Positions 33,967 to 42,541 of a stretch of DNA of 64,000 bases are shown in pieces. Under the pieces are notes generated by a model that saw only the letters and a list, made by a program, of their open reading frames with translations, was not told where the DNA came from and searched no databases. This stretch comes from JBFWYO01 sp050186335. Lineage in GTDB: Bacteria > Pseudomonadota > Alphaproteobacteria > Bin65. Within the stretch, counting starts at the first letter, position 1, and each line of letters begins with the position of its first letter. Position numbers and translations under genes: made by a program. The stretch covers positions 1-64,000 of the forward strand of contig JBFWYO010000013.1 in assembly GCA_050186335.1 (NCBI GenBank). Reading direction: 5' to 3'.

Positions 33967-34723
33967 AATTCGATCGCGCGTGCTGGTCACCGGCGGCGCC
34001 AAGGGCATCGGCGGGGCGATCAGCCGCGCGCTGGCCGCCGCCGGTTTCGACCTCGACCTAACCTACAATTCGTCGCGCGACGCCGCCGATGGGCTGGTGG
34101 CCGAACTGATCGCCGCCAGTCCGACCGGCAAGTTCCGCGCGCTTCGCTGCGACCTGTCGGATGCCGATGCGGTCGAAACGCTCGCTGCCGAAATTGAAGC
34201 CCACGAGGCCGGCTATTTCGGCTTCGTGCACAATGCCGGCATGCCGTACGACACGCTGACGGCAACCGTCGACGTAAAGCAGGGCCAGCGCGCCATGCAG
34301 GTGAATTTCTGGTCGTTCGTGCGCCTGTCGCGCGCGCTGTTCCGCGGCATGAGCCGCAGGCGGCAGGGGCGCATGGTGGCGATCGGCTCGGTCACCGCGC
34401 TGCGCGGCAACCAGGGCAATGCGGTCTATGCCGCGACCAAGGCGGCGCTGCTGGGCTACGTGAAGACGCTGGCGGTCGAAGCGGCGCGGCGCAACATCAC
34501 GGCCAATGTCGTCGCGCCCGGCTATGTCGATACCGAGATGCTGGAATCGTATAAGGATTTCCGCGCCAAGCTGGAGCCGCAGGTGCCGCTCGGCCGCTAC
34601 GCCAAGCCCGAGGAAATCGCGGGCATGGTCGCCTACCTCCTGTCGCCGGCGGCCGCATACGTCACCGGCGCCGAACTCACCATCGACGGCGGCCTGTCCG
34701 CCAGCTTGGGTATCAAGCGATGA
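33953..34723 (+). CDS. 3-oxoacyl-ACP reductase, FabG-like SDR
   Basis: The 256-residue protein has the short-chain dehydrogenase motifs TGGAKGIGGA (NAD(P) binding), HNAGM, catalytic Ser in AIGSVTALRG and YAATK. It starts at a GTG overlapping the ketosynthase by 14 bases. In the cluster it would reduce the 3-oxoacyl-AcpXL intermediate. The well-known rhizobial cluster has no dedicated fabG at this place, so this is a variant layout. Confidence 0.9.
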   Translation: MPSPEIRSRVLVTGGAKGIGGAISRALAAAGFDLDLTYNSSRDAADGLVAELIAASPTGKFRALRCDLSDADAVETLAAEIEAHEAGYFGFVHNAGMPYDTLTATVDVKQGQRAMQVNFWSFVRLSRALFRGMSRRRQGRMVAIGSVTALRGNQGNAVYAATKAALLGYVKTLAVEAARRNITANVVAPGYVDTEMLESYKDFRAKLEPQVPLGRYAKPEEIAGMVAYLLSPAAAYVTGAELTIDGGLSASLGIKR

Positions 34724-35751
34724 CCATGCGTGCGTTGCGCCTGATCAGCGAAGAGCATCTCGAATTCGGCAACGTCCCGCGGCCCGATGCGCCCGTGGCG
34801 GACGAAGTGCTGCTGCGCATGCAGGCGGTGTCGCTGAACCATATCGACCTGTTCGGCCTGCGCGGCATGGCGTTCGCCAAGCGGCAGTTGCCGCTCGTCG
34901 TCGGTGTCGAGGCGTCGGGCATCGTCGAAGCGCTCGGTCCCGATGCGAAGGGCCTCGCGGTCGGCGATCTGGCGGTGATCTACCCCGGCGTGTTCTGCGG
35001 CACGTGCGGCTGGTGCCGCAAAGGCTTCGAGAATTTGTGTGAAGACATTCGCGGCATCATGGGTTTCCACATCGATGGCATGGCGCGCGAATTCCTCAAG
35101 GTGCCGGCGCATCGTGTGGTCAAGGTGCCGAACGGCGTTACGGCCGAGCAGGCCGCGTGCACGACCGTCACTTTCGCCACCGTGCAGCACATGCTGTTCG
35201 ATAACGCCAAATTGGAACCCGGCGAGACGATTTTGGTGCAGGCCGGCGGCAGCGGCATCGGCTCGACCGCGATCAAGATGGCCAAGGCGATCGGCTGCAC
35301 GGTCATCACCACCGTCGGCAGCAACGACAAGATCGCCAAAGCCAAGGCGCTCGGCGCCGATCATGTGATCAATTATCGCGAAGACCGATTCGAGAGCATG
35401 GCGCGGCGATTGACCGGCAAGAAGGGCGTCGACGTGGTGTTCGAGCATACCGGGCCGGATACCTGGGCCGGCTCGCTGCTCTCGCTCAAGCGCGGCGGGC
35501 GCCTGGTCACCTGCGGGTCGACCACGGGCATCTCGGCGCAGACCAATCTTTATCAAATCTTCCAGCAACAGCTGAAAATCTTCGGCTCGTTCGGTTCCAG
35601 TGTCAAAAACGTGCGCGACAGCCTCGATAAGATGGCCGCCGGCATCGCGCCCGTGATCGATACGGTCATCAAGCTCGACGAATTTCCGCAGGCGATGGAA
35701 CGTCTGCGCGCGCGCGACGTGTTCGGCAAGATCGTGGCGCGGATCGCGTAG
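34720..35751 (+). CDS. Zinc-containing alcohol dehydrogenase family protein (MDR) of the AcpXL cluster
   Basis: The 343-residue medium-chain dehydrogenase has the four structural-zinc cysteines (CGTCGWCRKGFENLC) and the cofactor-binding QAGGSGIGSTAIKMAK. The catalytic zinc cysteine expected after residue 35 is replaced (NHIDLFGLRG), so the catalytic metal may be absent. It overlaps fabG by four bases (ATGA). The same type of gene accompanies acpXL in rhizobia, where its exact role in making the omega-1 hydroxy chain is unclear. Confidence 0.88.
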   Translation: MTMRALRLISEEHLEFGNVPRPDAPVADEVLLRMQAVSLNHIDLFGLRGMAFAKRQLPLVVGVEASGIVEALGPDAKGLAVGDLAVIYPGVFCGTCGWCRKGFENLCEDIRGIMGFHIDGMAREFLKVPAHRVVKVPNGVTAEQAACTTVTFATVQHMLFDNAKLEPGETILVQAGGSGIGSTAIKMAKAIGCTVITTVGSNDKIAKAKALGADHVINYREDRFESMARRLTGKKGVDVVFEHTGPDTWAGSLLSLKRGGRLVTCGSTTGISAQTNLYQIFQQQLKIFGSFGSSVKNVRDSLDKMAAGIAPVIDTVIKLDEFPQAMERLRARDVFGKIVARIA

Positions 35752-35812
35752 AGGCGTGCGCAATGGTGCCGCGAAATAGCGGGACTTGCGCGACGCGGGA
35801 TACCCGACCTAA

Positions 35813-36005
35813 ATTCACCGCGTCGATCTGCCGATCGACACGGCGATCGAGCGCACGGTGGCGCGCTTCGTCGAAACCGGGCGCCTAGTCGATCCGGCAT
35901 ATGCCGAAAAGATCGGCACGGCCCCGAAGGCCACCTTCGACAACATCAAAACCAAACGGGAGATCGTTCATGGCCACTCGGCCTGGGACAACGACGTCGA
36001 GTGCG
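35813..36005 (+). pseudogene. Remnant of a zeta-toxin family kinase (C-terminal part)
   Basis: Translated from 35813, the frame reads IHRVDLPIDTAIERTVARFV, then ETGRLVDPAYAEKIGTAPKA, then HGHSAWDNDV. This is the C-terminal pattern of zeta/PezT-like UDP-sugar kinases in alphaproteobacteria. A stop codon lies directly upstream, and the P-loop half is missing. After the matched part the frame continues without resemblance. It is best read as a truncated toxin gene beside a restriction-modification gene. Confidence 0.6.
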
Positions 36006-36164
36006 GACAACCCGCAAGACGACTTGAGAATACTGCCGATGCCGTCGCCGGGGCAGGATCCGGAGGACTTCGCGCTGGATGTTGCGCTACAGACGCTCAA
36101 GAAGTTGCTCGACGAGCGCGACCGGGCGGCCCAACCGAAGCCGGACGGAAGCAAGGGCAAGTAG
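35970..36164 (+). CDS. Small hypothetical protein (64 aa)
   Basis: The frame starts with MATRPGTTTSSADNPQDD and includes DPEDFALDVALQTLKKLLDE, an amphipathic helix, before a lysine-rich end. It overlaps the zeta-toxin remnant in another frame. There is no strong ribosome-binding site. It could be a small chromosomal gene or a residual part of the toxin locus; no family is recognised. Confidence 0.4.
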   Translation: MATRPGTTTSSADNPQDDLRILPMPSPGQDPEDFALDVALQTLKKLLDERDRAAQPKPDGSKGK

Positions 36165-36255
36165 TCGCAGACCTCCGGCCCGAGCGGCTTTCGACGCACG
36201 GCCTGGGATCGCCGGGGCGCGATGCGCTCGATGAGCCGGTCGCCGCGCCGCCCGC

Positions 36256-39207
36256 TTAGCGCCCGGCCGCGGCACGCTCCAAGTTGAGCTTTAGCAGACG
36301 CGCCAATATTTCATCGTCAACCAGATCGGCCGGCCAGCCATAGGCGGCGGCGACCGCGTCGTCCAATTCCTTGTGCGCGTTGGCAAGCCATGTCGGCCGC
36401 TGATTGTAGAGATTGGTCAGCGTGCGCTTTTTGAGTTCCGCAGCCGCCTTGTCGGAGACCGGCAGGATGCGGTCGGGATAGCCGGGCACTACCTCGGGCT
36501 CGCGCCGCACCAGATCGGCCGGATTGAGCCAGTTCTCGCGCAGTTCGTTGAGCTTTGCCGCAGCCGCCGCGATGCGCCGGGCGCGCGGGTCGTTTTCGTA
36601 CTGACTTGCCGGCTTGTTCGGCGTGAGCCCTTCTGGGAAAGGGAAAGTTTCGAAGGTCGTGGATGACGTGTATCTGGGTCTGTCCTCAAGACTTGTGCCG
36701 TACTTTAGCGACCAGGAAGTATGAATCTTTGAATGTAACAATCCGAAGAAACAGTCATCTTCGCGCGTCATTACAATCAAGTTCTTGTCTGGCAAGACCG
36801 GAGGTCTCATCCAAACGAAAAGTCGGTATTTTGAGACTTCCGGAGTCACGATAAATCTTTCGAGTATGGATATAGCGGCACGCATTTCTGGGCGCGCCCA
36901 ATAGTGCAGCCACCAATGAGTGTTTGCCCGCTCTTCTCTTTTGCCAACCCTAGTAGGCTGAACAAATTTTTTCAAAAATTCGAATGGCTCTTCGTATTCG
37001 GAGGCTGAACTTTGATTTCGATCTACTCCGAAATCTACGATCCACCGATCACGCGGTCGTCGCACGACATCCAAACCGTTCCAGTAAGGCTTTAAAACGT
37101 CAGCGTTCGGCCGACCGTTTGGATTTATCGGCTGCACTAGCCATTTGCGAGCTAAATCACCTTCAATATCAAAAGGACCCGTTTTTTGAATGCCGAGAAA
37201 TGCGACATGAGAGTTCTCCTTAAGACTAACTGCACTCGCGCTTTGCAATTCGTCGACATTCAAGCTGGTGAGATCGTCGGCAATACCATTGACTTTAGCG
37301 CCATTCAATTTGGTGCCAAGCTCCTTGCTTCGCTCCTTAGATGTAAAAGCGACAATTGATACTCTGACGGAAGCTCCCTCGACGACCCAAGGTTCATCCG
37401 CCCATGCATCAAAAATAGTCAGATCGTTGACGAGGCGTGTTAGTAAATATCTATTTGTTCCGCCACGAATCGAGTTAGTTGCGACCAGACCCGCGTGAGA
37501 GGACAAGCCATTAGCTATCTGCTTGCGCGCTTTTTCGAACCAATAGCCTACTAAATCAGAAAAGCCGGTCACTCGACCTTCATAGGCCAATCTCAGGCGT
37601 CCCACGTATTCTTTTCCCAACCTACTGAAAAGCTTCTTAGCGCCCAAGAACGGCGGATTGCCGATAATCGCGTCCGCCTTCGGCCACGAAGCCTCTTTCC
37701 CGTCCGACTTTAAAAGCGCATCGCGGCACGCGATATTCGCGAGTCTCCCGAGAATAGGGCTGCGCTTGACGCCGCCGCCAAACTTCATTTTCCACTGAAT
37801 CTCGCCGATCCAGATCGTCACCTGTGCGAGTTCGGCCGCGTAGGGGTTGATTTCGATCCCCATGACGGCATCCGGGGTGACGCGCTCGTTGTCGGCCGGC
37901 AGCGCCAAAGTCTTGGCCTCGTCCAGTATGGCGCGGTCCAAATCCTTCAAATGCATCAGCGCCATGTAGAGGAAATTGCCCGAGCCGCAGGCCGGGTCGA
38001 GCACGCGGTATGCGCCGAGCCGGGCACGAAACTTCAGATAGGCATCGCGCGCCTCGTTCTCGGCCTTCGTTTTGGCGGCCGGGGATTTGGCTTTTTCCTT
38101 GGCGGCGCGATGCTTCGCAACTGCCTTTTTTACCTCATCCCATTCGAGCCGCAGCGGCCGCAGCACCACGGGCTCGACGATCTTCATGATCTTTTCCGGG
38201 TCGGTGTAGTGCACGCCGACCGCCTTGTCGGCCTTGCCGTCGAACAGATCGCGCGTGGCGGAGGTTTGAATCGTATCGGCCTTGGCGTCGAACAGGCTGG
38301 CCATTTCCTTGCGCCGGTCCGGATCGAGGCCGCGCTCGAACAGTGTGCCGAAGATCGACGGTTCGATGGCGCTCCAATCGAGCAGGGCGGCTTTCAGAAT
38401 GTCGTTGATTTCGAGTTGGCCAATCGGCAGCACTTCGTCGTCGTCGAACAGGCCACCGTTGAACCAGGGGATCGGCGTGGTGCCGAACAAGCCGCCCTTG
38501 TCGCGCATGGCGCGGAAAAGATTCTTCACCATCGGCTCGAACAGATCGGGCTGCTTCGAGGTTTCTTCCATTACTTCCGAGAAGATCAAGCCGGGCAGCA
38601 GGCCGATATCCTCAGCGAACATGCAGAATACGAGTTTGTTGAGGAAATGGGCGACGCGCCGTGCTTCGTGTTTGCGCGAGCGCAATTTGGTGGCGAGCGC
38701 GCCGATCGAGGCGGCGGCCTCTTCGGTGACGCCTTCGCGGGTGACATCGGGCTTTAGCTTGTCGGGATCGGTGAACGCCCAAGCGAGCTTTTGGCGCACC
38801 TGGAAGTCGTTCAGGTCCGCCAGCTTGTAGGCGTAAACGCGCTTCACCGTATCGTTGAAGTTCGTATGCACCTGGATTTCCCGCATGTCCGAGACGATCA
38901 ACAACGGCGGGTTATCGAGCGCGTCCGCATAGGTTTTGACCTGCGAATAGGCCGCGACCAGGCTTTTCTTCGGGCCTTTAAATTCCCAGGCAAAGCAGCC
39001 GCGTTTCCACACGTCGACCTGGCCGGGCGTCCCGTCCTGCTTTTTGACGGTGCGTTCGAAATTGTAGTCCTTGGCCGGGTAGCCGGGATCGCGCGGCTTC
39101 GGCACTTCGAGCACGGCGCATAGATCGAGAAACTGCTGCTGCGAATCGGCGCGCTCTTTCAGGTCGTCCGCGCCGCGCCATTTCCTGATGAAATCCTGGA
39201 CGTCCAT
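36256..39207 (-). CDS. Type IIG/IIL restriction-modification enzyme (MmeI-like)
   Basis: The 983-residue single polypeptide has an N-terminal PD-(D/E)XK nuclease with D65-x9-E75-x-K77 (VDVWKRGC then FAWEFKGPK), the same spacing as MmeI. A helical linker follows. The gamma-class N6-adenine methyltransferase has the SAM-binding motif LDPACGSGNFLY near residue 405 and catalytic NPPF near residue 517. A C-terminal target-recognition part ends with TTFETFPFPEGLTP. One protein therefore both methylates and cuts. DNA for residues about 535-850 is clearly AT-richer than both ends of the gene, suggesting a swapped specificity domain. Confidence 0.9.
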   Translation of the reverse strand: MDVQDFIRKWRGADDLKERADSQQQFLDLCAVLEVPKPRDPGYPAKDYNFERTVKKQDGTPGQVDVWKRGCFAWEFKGPKKSLVAAYSQVKTYADALDNPPLLIVSDMREIQVHTNFNDTVKRVYAYKLADLNDFQVRQKLAWAFTDPDKLKPDVTREGVTEEAAASIGALATKLRSRKHEARRVAHFLNKLVFCMFAEDIGLLPGLIFSEVMEETSKQPDLFEPMVKNLFRAMRDKGGLFGTTPIPWFNGGLFDDDEVLPIGQLEINDILKAALLDWSAIEPSIFGTLFERGLDPDRRKEMASLFDAKADTIQTSATRDLFDGKADKAVGVHYTDPEKIMKIVEPVVLRPLRLEWDEVKKAVAKHRAAKEKAKSPAAKTKAENEARDAYLKFRARLGAYRVLDPACGSGNFLYMALMHLKDLDRAILDEAKTLALPADNERVTPDAVMGIEINPYAAELAQVTIWIGEIQWKMKFGGGVKRSPILGRLANIACRDALLKSDGKEASWPKADAIIGNPPFLGAKKLFSRLGKEYVGRLRLAYEGRVTGFSDLVGYWFEKARKQIANGLSSHAGLVATNSIRGGTNRYLLTRLVNDLTIFDAWADEPWVVEGASVRVSIVAFTSKERSKELGTKLNGAKVNGIADDLTSLNVDELQSASAVSLKENSHVAFLGIQKTGPFDIEGDLARKWLVQPINPNGRPNADVLKPYWNGLDVVRRPRDRWIVDFGVDRNQSSASEYEEPFEFLKKFVQPTRVGKREERANTHWWLHYWARPEMRAAISILERFIVTPEVSKYRLFVWMRPPVLPDKNLIVMTREDDCFFGLLHSKIHTSWSLKYGTSLEDRPRYTSSTTFETFPFPEGLTPNKPASQYENDPRARRIAAAAAKLNELRENWLNPADLVRREPEVVPGYPDRILPVSDKAAAELKKRTLTNLYNQRPTWLANAHKELDDAVAAAYGWPADLVDDEILARLLKLNLERAAAGR

Positions 39208-39387
39208 GCGGCAACCGGCTCCCTCGTCCCCCGTTCAGCCAATAGTCGCATATTGGCGTGCGGGTGCAACGGGGCTGAGAATCCGCGATAGGCAAGCTGC
39301 CCGGACCTTATCCGGGACGAAAAACACAATGGCCGGGCACTTCGCCGGCGGCCGCCGCGGCGCCGCCGTGCAAACCCAAAAACGGAA

Positions 39388-39420
39388 ACGGCCCGGCGGG
39401 GGAGGGAACCGCCGGGCCGT
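39388..39420 (-). terminator. Rho-independent terminator of the phasin gene
   Basis: A 12-bp perfect stem is formed by ACGGCCCGGCGG (39388-39399) and CCGCCGGGCCGT (39409-39420). On the minus strand it is followed by TTCCGTTTTTGGGTTT. It lies 40 bases past the phasin stop codon. Confidence 0.88.
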
Positions 39421-39460
39421 CTCAGGGAAGCCGAAGTGCCGCGGTTAGGCGGCCCCGACT

Positions 39461-40036
39461 TCAGGCAGACATGGGCTTCGTGAACTTTTCCATTGTCTTG
39501 GTGACGCGCGTCTGGATCGGCTCGAACGTCTCGCTCGCAACCTTCATCGCCATTTCCGACAGCTTGGTCGTGTTGGCGAACATGGCGTCGAGCTGGCTGC
39601 GCACGAACTCGGCCTGCAGGTCGGTCACGTCCTTGAAGGTCTTGCAGCCGAACAACGCCTTCGCCGTGGCGAAGCTCGCGTCCAGGCTCTTCTCGCCGAC
39701 CGCGGTCACTTCCGCGCCGAGCGTTTCGATGCCCTTCGAGGCAATCGCGCCCGCCGCGAACACCGCGTCGATCGCGTCCTTGCTGTAGCCGGCCGCCTCG
39801 TCGAACTTGACGGTCGCTTCCGGGAAGCTCTTGGCAACCTGTTCCTTCGCCGTGGCGAGGGATTGGTCGTAGCCCTTGGTGATCGCGTCGGCGCTGGTCT
39901 TGTACGCCTTCTTGGCGGCGTCCTGGCTGGCCTTGACGGCCTTCACGAAGGTCTCACGGCCGGCTTTGACGCTGGCTTCGACCTGTTCCACGCCCTTGCT
40001 CAGCGCGGCGACGTCGGGGAAATTCGGGGTAGCCAT
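39461..40036 (-). CDS. Phasin family protein (PHA granule-associated)
   Basis: The 191-residue helical protein is rich in Ala, Lys, Glu and Thr and has phasin-family patterns: SVKAGRETFVKAVKASQDAA, GAIASKGIETLGAEVTAVG, KTFKDVTDLQAEFVRSQLDA and a coiled C-terminus. It coats polyhydroxyalkanoate granules. The start at 40036 follows AGAGGAT; a longer frame upstream includes the regulatory region. TGCA-rich palindromes upstream are likely PhaR-type operators. Confidence 0.92.
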   Translation of the reverse strand: MATPNFPDVAALSKGVEQVEASVKAGRETFVKAVKASQDAAKKAYKTSADAITKGYDQSLATAKEQVAKSFPEATVKFDEAAGYSKDAIDAVFAAGAIASKGIETLGAEVTAVGEKSLDASFATAKALFGCKTFKDVTDLQAEFVRSQLDAMFANTTKLSEMAMKVASETFEPIQTRVTKTMEKFTKPMSA

Positions 40037-40123
40037 GGCGATATCCTCTGATCTTTGAACGGGGCGGAGCCCCTGGTTTGCGAAGCGGCGAAGCACGGTC
40101 GGCAGTGCGTCGCAACATTTATG

Positions 40124-40191
40124 TTGCACTGCAATATGCCTTGAATATAGGCGATTCCGAGCCGCGGTCAAGCGGATTTTGTGCAGTGCAC
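40124..40191. promoter_or_regulatory. TGCA palindromes upstream of the phasin gene (PhaR-type operators?)
   Basis: TTGCACTGCAA (40124-40134) and GTGCAGTGCAC (40181-40191) are short inverted repeats 88-155 bases upstream of the phasin start. The PHA regulator PhaR of alphaproteobacteria binds TGC/GCA-rich elements at phasin promoters and is displaced by PHA. The link is by resemblance only; no phaR gene is in the window. Confidence 0.45.
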
Positions 40192-40252
40192 CATTATTTT
40201 CGGGTACCTGCTAAAAAGGATTGGGGATCAATAGGTTGGACACCGAGCCCGC

Positions 40253-40380
40253 GGCCCATCCTTCGATACGCGCGCAAGAGCGCGCTACTCAGCATGAGGT
40301 CTGCCGCCATTTACGACCTCATCCTGAGTAGCGCACAGCGCGTATCGTCCTTCGACAGGCTCAGGATGAGGGGATGGGCC
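40253..40380. repeat. Large imperfect palindrome, dispersed repeat family
   Basis: GGCCCATC at 40253 pairs with GATGGGCC ending at 40380. The inner arms share CTTCGATACGCGC with GCGCGTATCG and CTCAGCATGAGGTC with GACCTCATCCTGAG. Similar units (CATCCTGAG / CTTCGACAGGCTCA) occur at 53550, 55757 and 58406. Such REP-like palindromes lie between genes in alphaproteobacteria. This one ends 20 bases from the LysRS stop codon and could form an RNA hairpin there. Confidence 0.82.
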
Positions 40381-40400
40381 CCAGGCGAGGTGCCGCGTAG

Positions 40401-41990
40401 TTATCCTTGGGACAGATCCTCGCCGGCGAGCGCGCGGCGGATCAGTGTGCCTGTCTCGGCCAGCCCGTAAAGCGCGACGAACGAGCCCATTCGGGGCCCC
40501 TGGCTTTGCCCGAGCAGCACTTCGTATAGCGCCTTGAACCAGTCGCGCAGGTTCTCGAATTTGTGGCGCTTGCCGATCTCGTAAATTTCCGTCTGCAAAT
40601 CCTCGGCCGAAATGCCGGTCGGGGCGGCGGCGAGAAATTTCGCCAATTCCTCCAGCGCCGCGCGTTCCTGCTCGGTCGGCGGCCGGTACTGCTTCGCCGG
40701 CTTGACGAAATCCTTGTAATAATTGACCGCGTAATCGACCAGCTTGGCGAGTTGCGGCGAATTTTCCGGCGTCGCGCCTTTCACATAGCGCGCGATGTAG
40801 CCCCACAGCATGGCCGCATCCTCGGCGTTGCTGACGCTGGCCAGGTTCAGAAGAATGGCGAACCCGAGCTTGTCGTCGCCCGCGGGCGGCTTGCCGTTGT
40901 GGATATGCCACGCCGGATTGTCGAGCCGCTCGGCGTCGTTCTGCTGCGGATACTTGCCGAGATACGCCAGATACTCGTCGACATGCTTCGGGATCACGTC
41001 GAAGAACAGGCGTTTGGCCCGGCGCGGCTGCTGATACATGTACAGCGACAGGCTTTCGGGCGGCGCATAGCGCAGCCAGTCCTCGACCGACAGCCCGTTG
41101 CCTTTCGATTTGGAAATCTTCTCGCCCTTGTCGTCGAGAAACAGTTCGTAGGTGAAATTCTCCGGCGGAGCGCCGCCGAGCACGCGGCAGATCTGGCTCG
41201 ACAGCTTGACCGATTCGATCAAATCCTTGCCCGACATTTCGTAATCGACGTTGAGCGCGACCCAGCGCATGGCCCAGTCGCACTTCCACTGCAGCTTGCA
41301 GTGCCCGCCGGTGACCTTGGTCTCGACCTTCCGCCCGGCCTCGTTCTCGTAGACAATCGTGCCGGCGGCGAGATTTCGTTCGACCACGGGCACCTGCAAC
41401 ACGCGACCCGTGGTCGGATCGACCGGCAGGAACGGGCTGTAGGTCTTGCGCCGATCCTGGCCGAGCGTCGGCAGGATGACGTTGATGACCGCGTCGTATT
41501 TTTCGAGGACTTTGAGCAGCGTGGCGTCGAACCGGCCCGACTTGTAGCAGTCGGTCGAACTCTGGAATTCGTACTGGAAGCCGAAAGTATCCAAAAAGGC
41601 GCGCAGCCGCGCATTGTTGTGATGGCCGAAACTCTCGTGCGTGCCGAACGGGTCGGGAATCGAGGTCAGCGGCTTGCCCAGGTGCTGGGTCAGCATGTCC
41701 TTGTTGGGCACGTTGTCCGGCACCTTGCGCAGCCCGTCCATATCGTCGGAGAACGCGAACAGCCGCGTCGGAATGTCGGATAAAACCTGAAACGCCTGGC
41801 GCACCATGGTGGTCCGCACGACTTCGCCGAACGTGCCGATATGCGGCAGGCCCGACGGGCCATAGCCGGTTTCGAACAGCACGTACCCTTTGTCCGGCGT
41901 CCGGTTCTGCAGGCGTGCCTGCAGCAGGCGCGCGGCCTCCTGGAACGGCCAAGCCTTGCTGGCTAGGGCAACGGTGCGAAGATCGGTCAT
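40401..41990 (-). CDS. lysK: Lysine--tRNA ligase, class I
   Basis: The 529-residue protein is a class I synthetase with the HIGH-type motif in GYGPSGLPHIGTFGEV and the KMSKS-type motif in GEKISKSKGN. The archaeal-type LysRS pattern, with zinc-region cysteines/histidine in HCKLQWKCDWAMRW, is complete. Alphaproteobacteria use this class in place of class II LysS. The ATG at 41990 gives the family N-terminus (MTDLRTVALASKAWPF). Confidence 0.96.
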   Translation of the reverse strand: MTDLRTVALASKAWPFQEAARLLQARLQNRTPDKGYVLFETGYGPSGLPHIGTFGEVVRTTMVRQAFQVLSDIPTRLFAFSDDMDGLRKVPDNVPNKDMLTQHLGKPLTSIPDPFGTHESFGHHNNARLRAFLDTFGFQYEFQSSTDCYKSGRFDATLLKVLEKYDAVINVILPTLGQDRRKTYSPFLPVDPTTGRVLQVPVVERNLAAGTIVYENEAGRKVETKVTGGHCKLQWKCDWAMRWVALNVDYEMSGKDLIESVKLSSQICRVLGGAPPENFTYELFLDDKGEKISKSKGNGLSVEDWLRYAPPESLSLYMYQQPRRAKRLFFDVIPKHVDEYLAYLGKYPQQNDAERLDNPAWHIHNGKPPAGDDKLGFAILLNLASVSNAEDAAMLWGYIARYVKGATPENSPQLAKLVDYAVNYYKDFVKPAKQYRPPTEQERAALEELAKFLAAAPTGISAEDLQTEIYEIGKRHKFENLRDWFKALYEVLLGQSQGPRMGSFVALYGLAETGTLIRRALAGEDLSQG

Positions 41991-42163
41991 CGGCGGGGCG
42001 CGGCTCGAACGGAGGTGCAAAAGGCCGGGCAAGCTAGGGTTCGCGGCCGGGCGCGTCAACTGGCGCGGGCGGTTTGCAGCCCTGCGCGACGGGGCGGGGG
42101 CGTTGGCGAAAGCCCGCGATTGCGGCGTCGCGCAATCGCGGGTGCCCGAAAGTTCGGCGGAAG

Positions 42164-42259
42164 CTACTTCTTCTTCGGCGCGGCGGCAACCGGCGCCGTC
42201 TTGGCGTCCTTCTTCGGCTTCTTCTTCTCGCGGTTCGAACGTTGCTGACCTTTAGCCAT
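42164..42259 (-). CDS. Small lysine-rich conserved protein (31 aa)
   Basis: The 31-residue product begins MAKGQQRSNREKKKPKKDAK and ends in APKKK, with AGGAGAGTGTC directly upstream of the ATG. Proteins starting MAKGQQRSNRE occur widely in proteobacteria and have no established function; the basic composition suggests nucleic acid or ribosome contact. It lies 173 bases upstream of LysRS in the direction of transcription and may be its leader gene. Confidence 0.8.
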   Translation of the reverse strand: MAKGQQRSNREKKKPKKDAKTAPVAAAPKKK

Positions 42260-42541
42260 GACACTCTCCTACTGCGTTTCTCGGAACGCGTTTACGCCCC
42301 GGAGCGGGTCCGCTCCAAGATGGGGATGTCGTATCGTCTTCCGGGACATCGATTTCGTTCCGCAAGATGCGACTTGCTTTCCCACCATCGTCGTCGCGAT
42401 CGGGGCGAGCGCCAAGCGGGGCATTGAACGTGCAGGGCGCGCCCTTCATGCATGTCGCGCAAACGTGCCGCGGCCGCATGAACTTGCATTGTAATGCGTA
42501 TTTAGCGCGGCGCCACTGAAACTTGGCGGAATTGGCGCTCT

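Noticed and set aside
40253..40380. CRISPR array or miniature inverted-repeat transposon
   Set aside because: There is one palindrome per locus, without regular spacers. No target-site duplication or consistent terminal repeat is visible.
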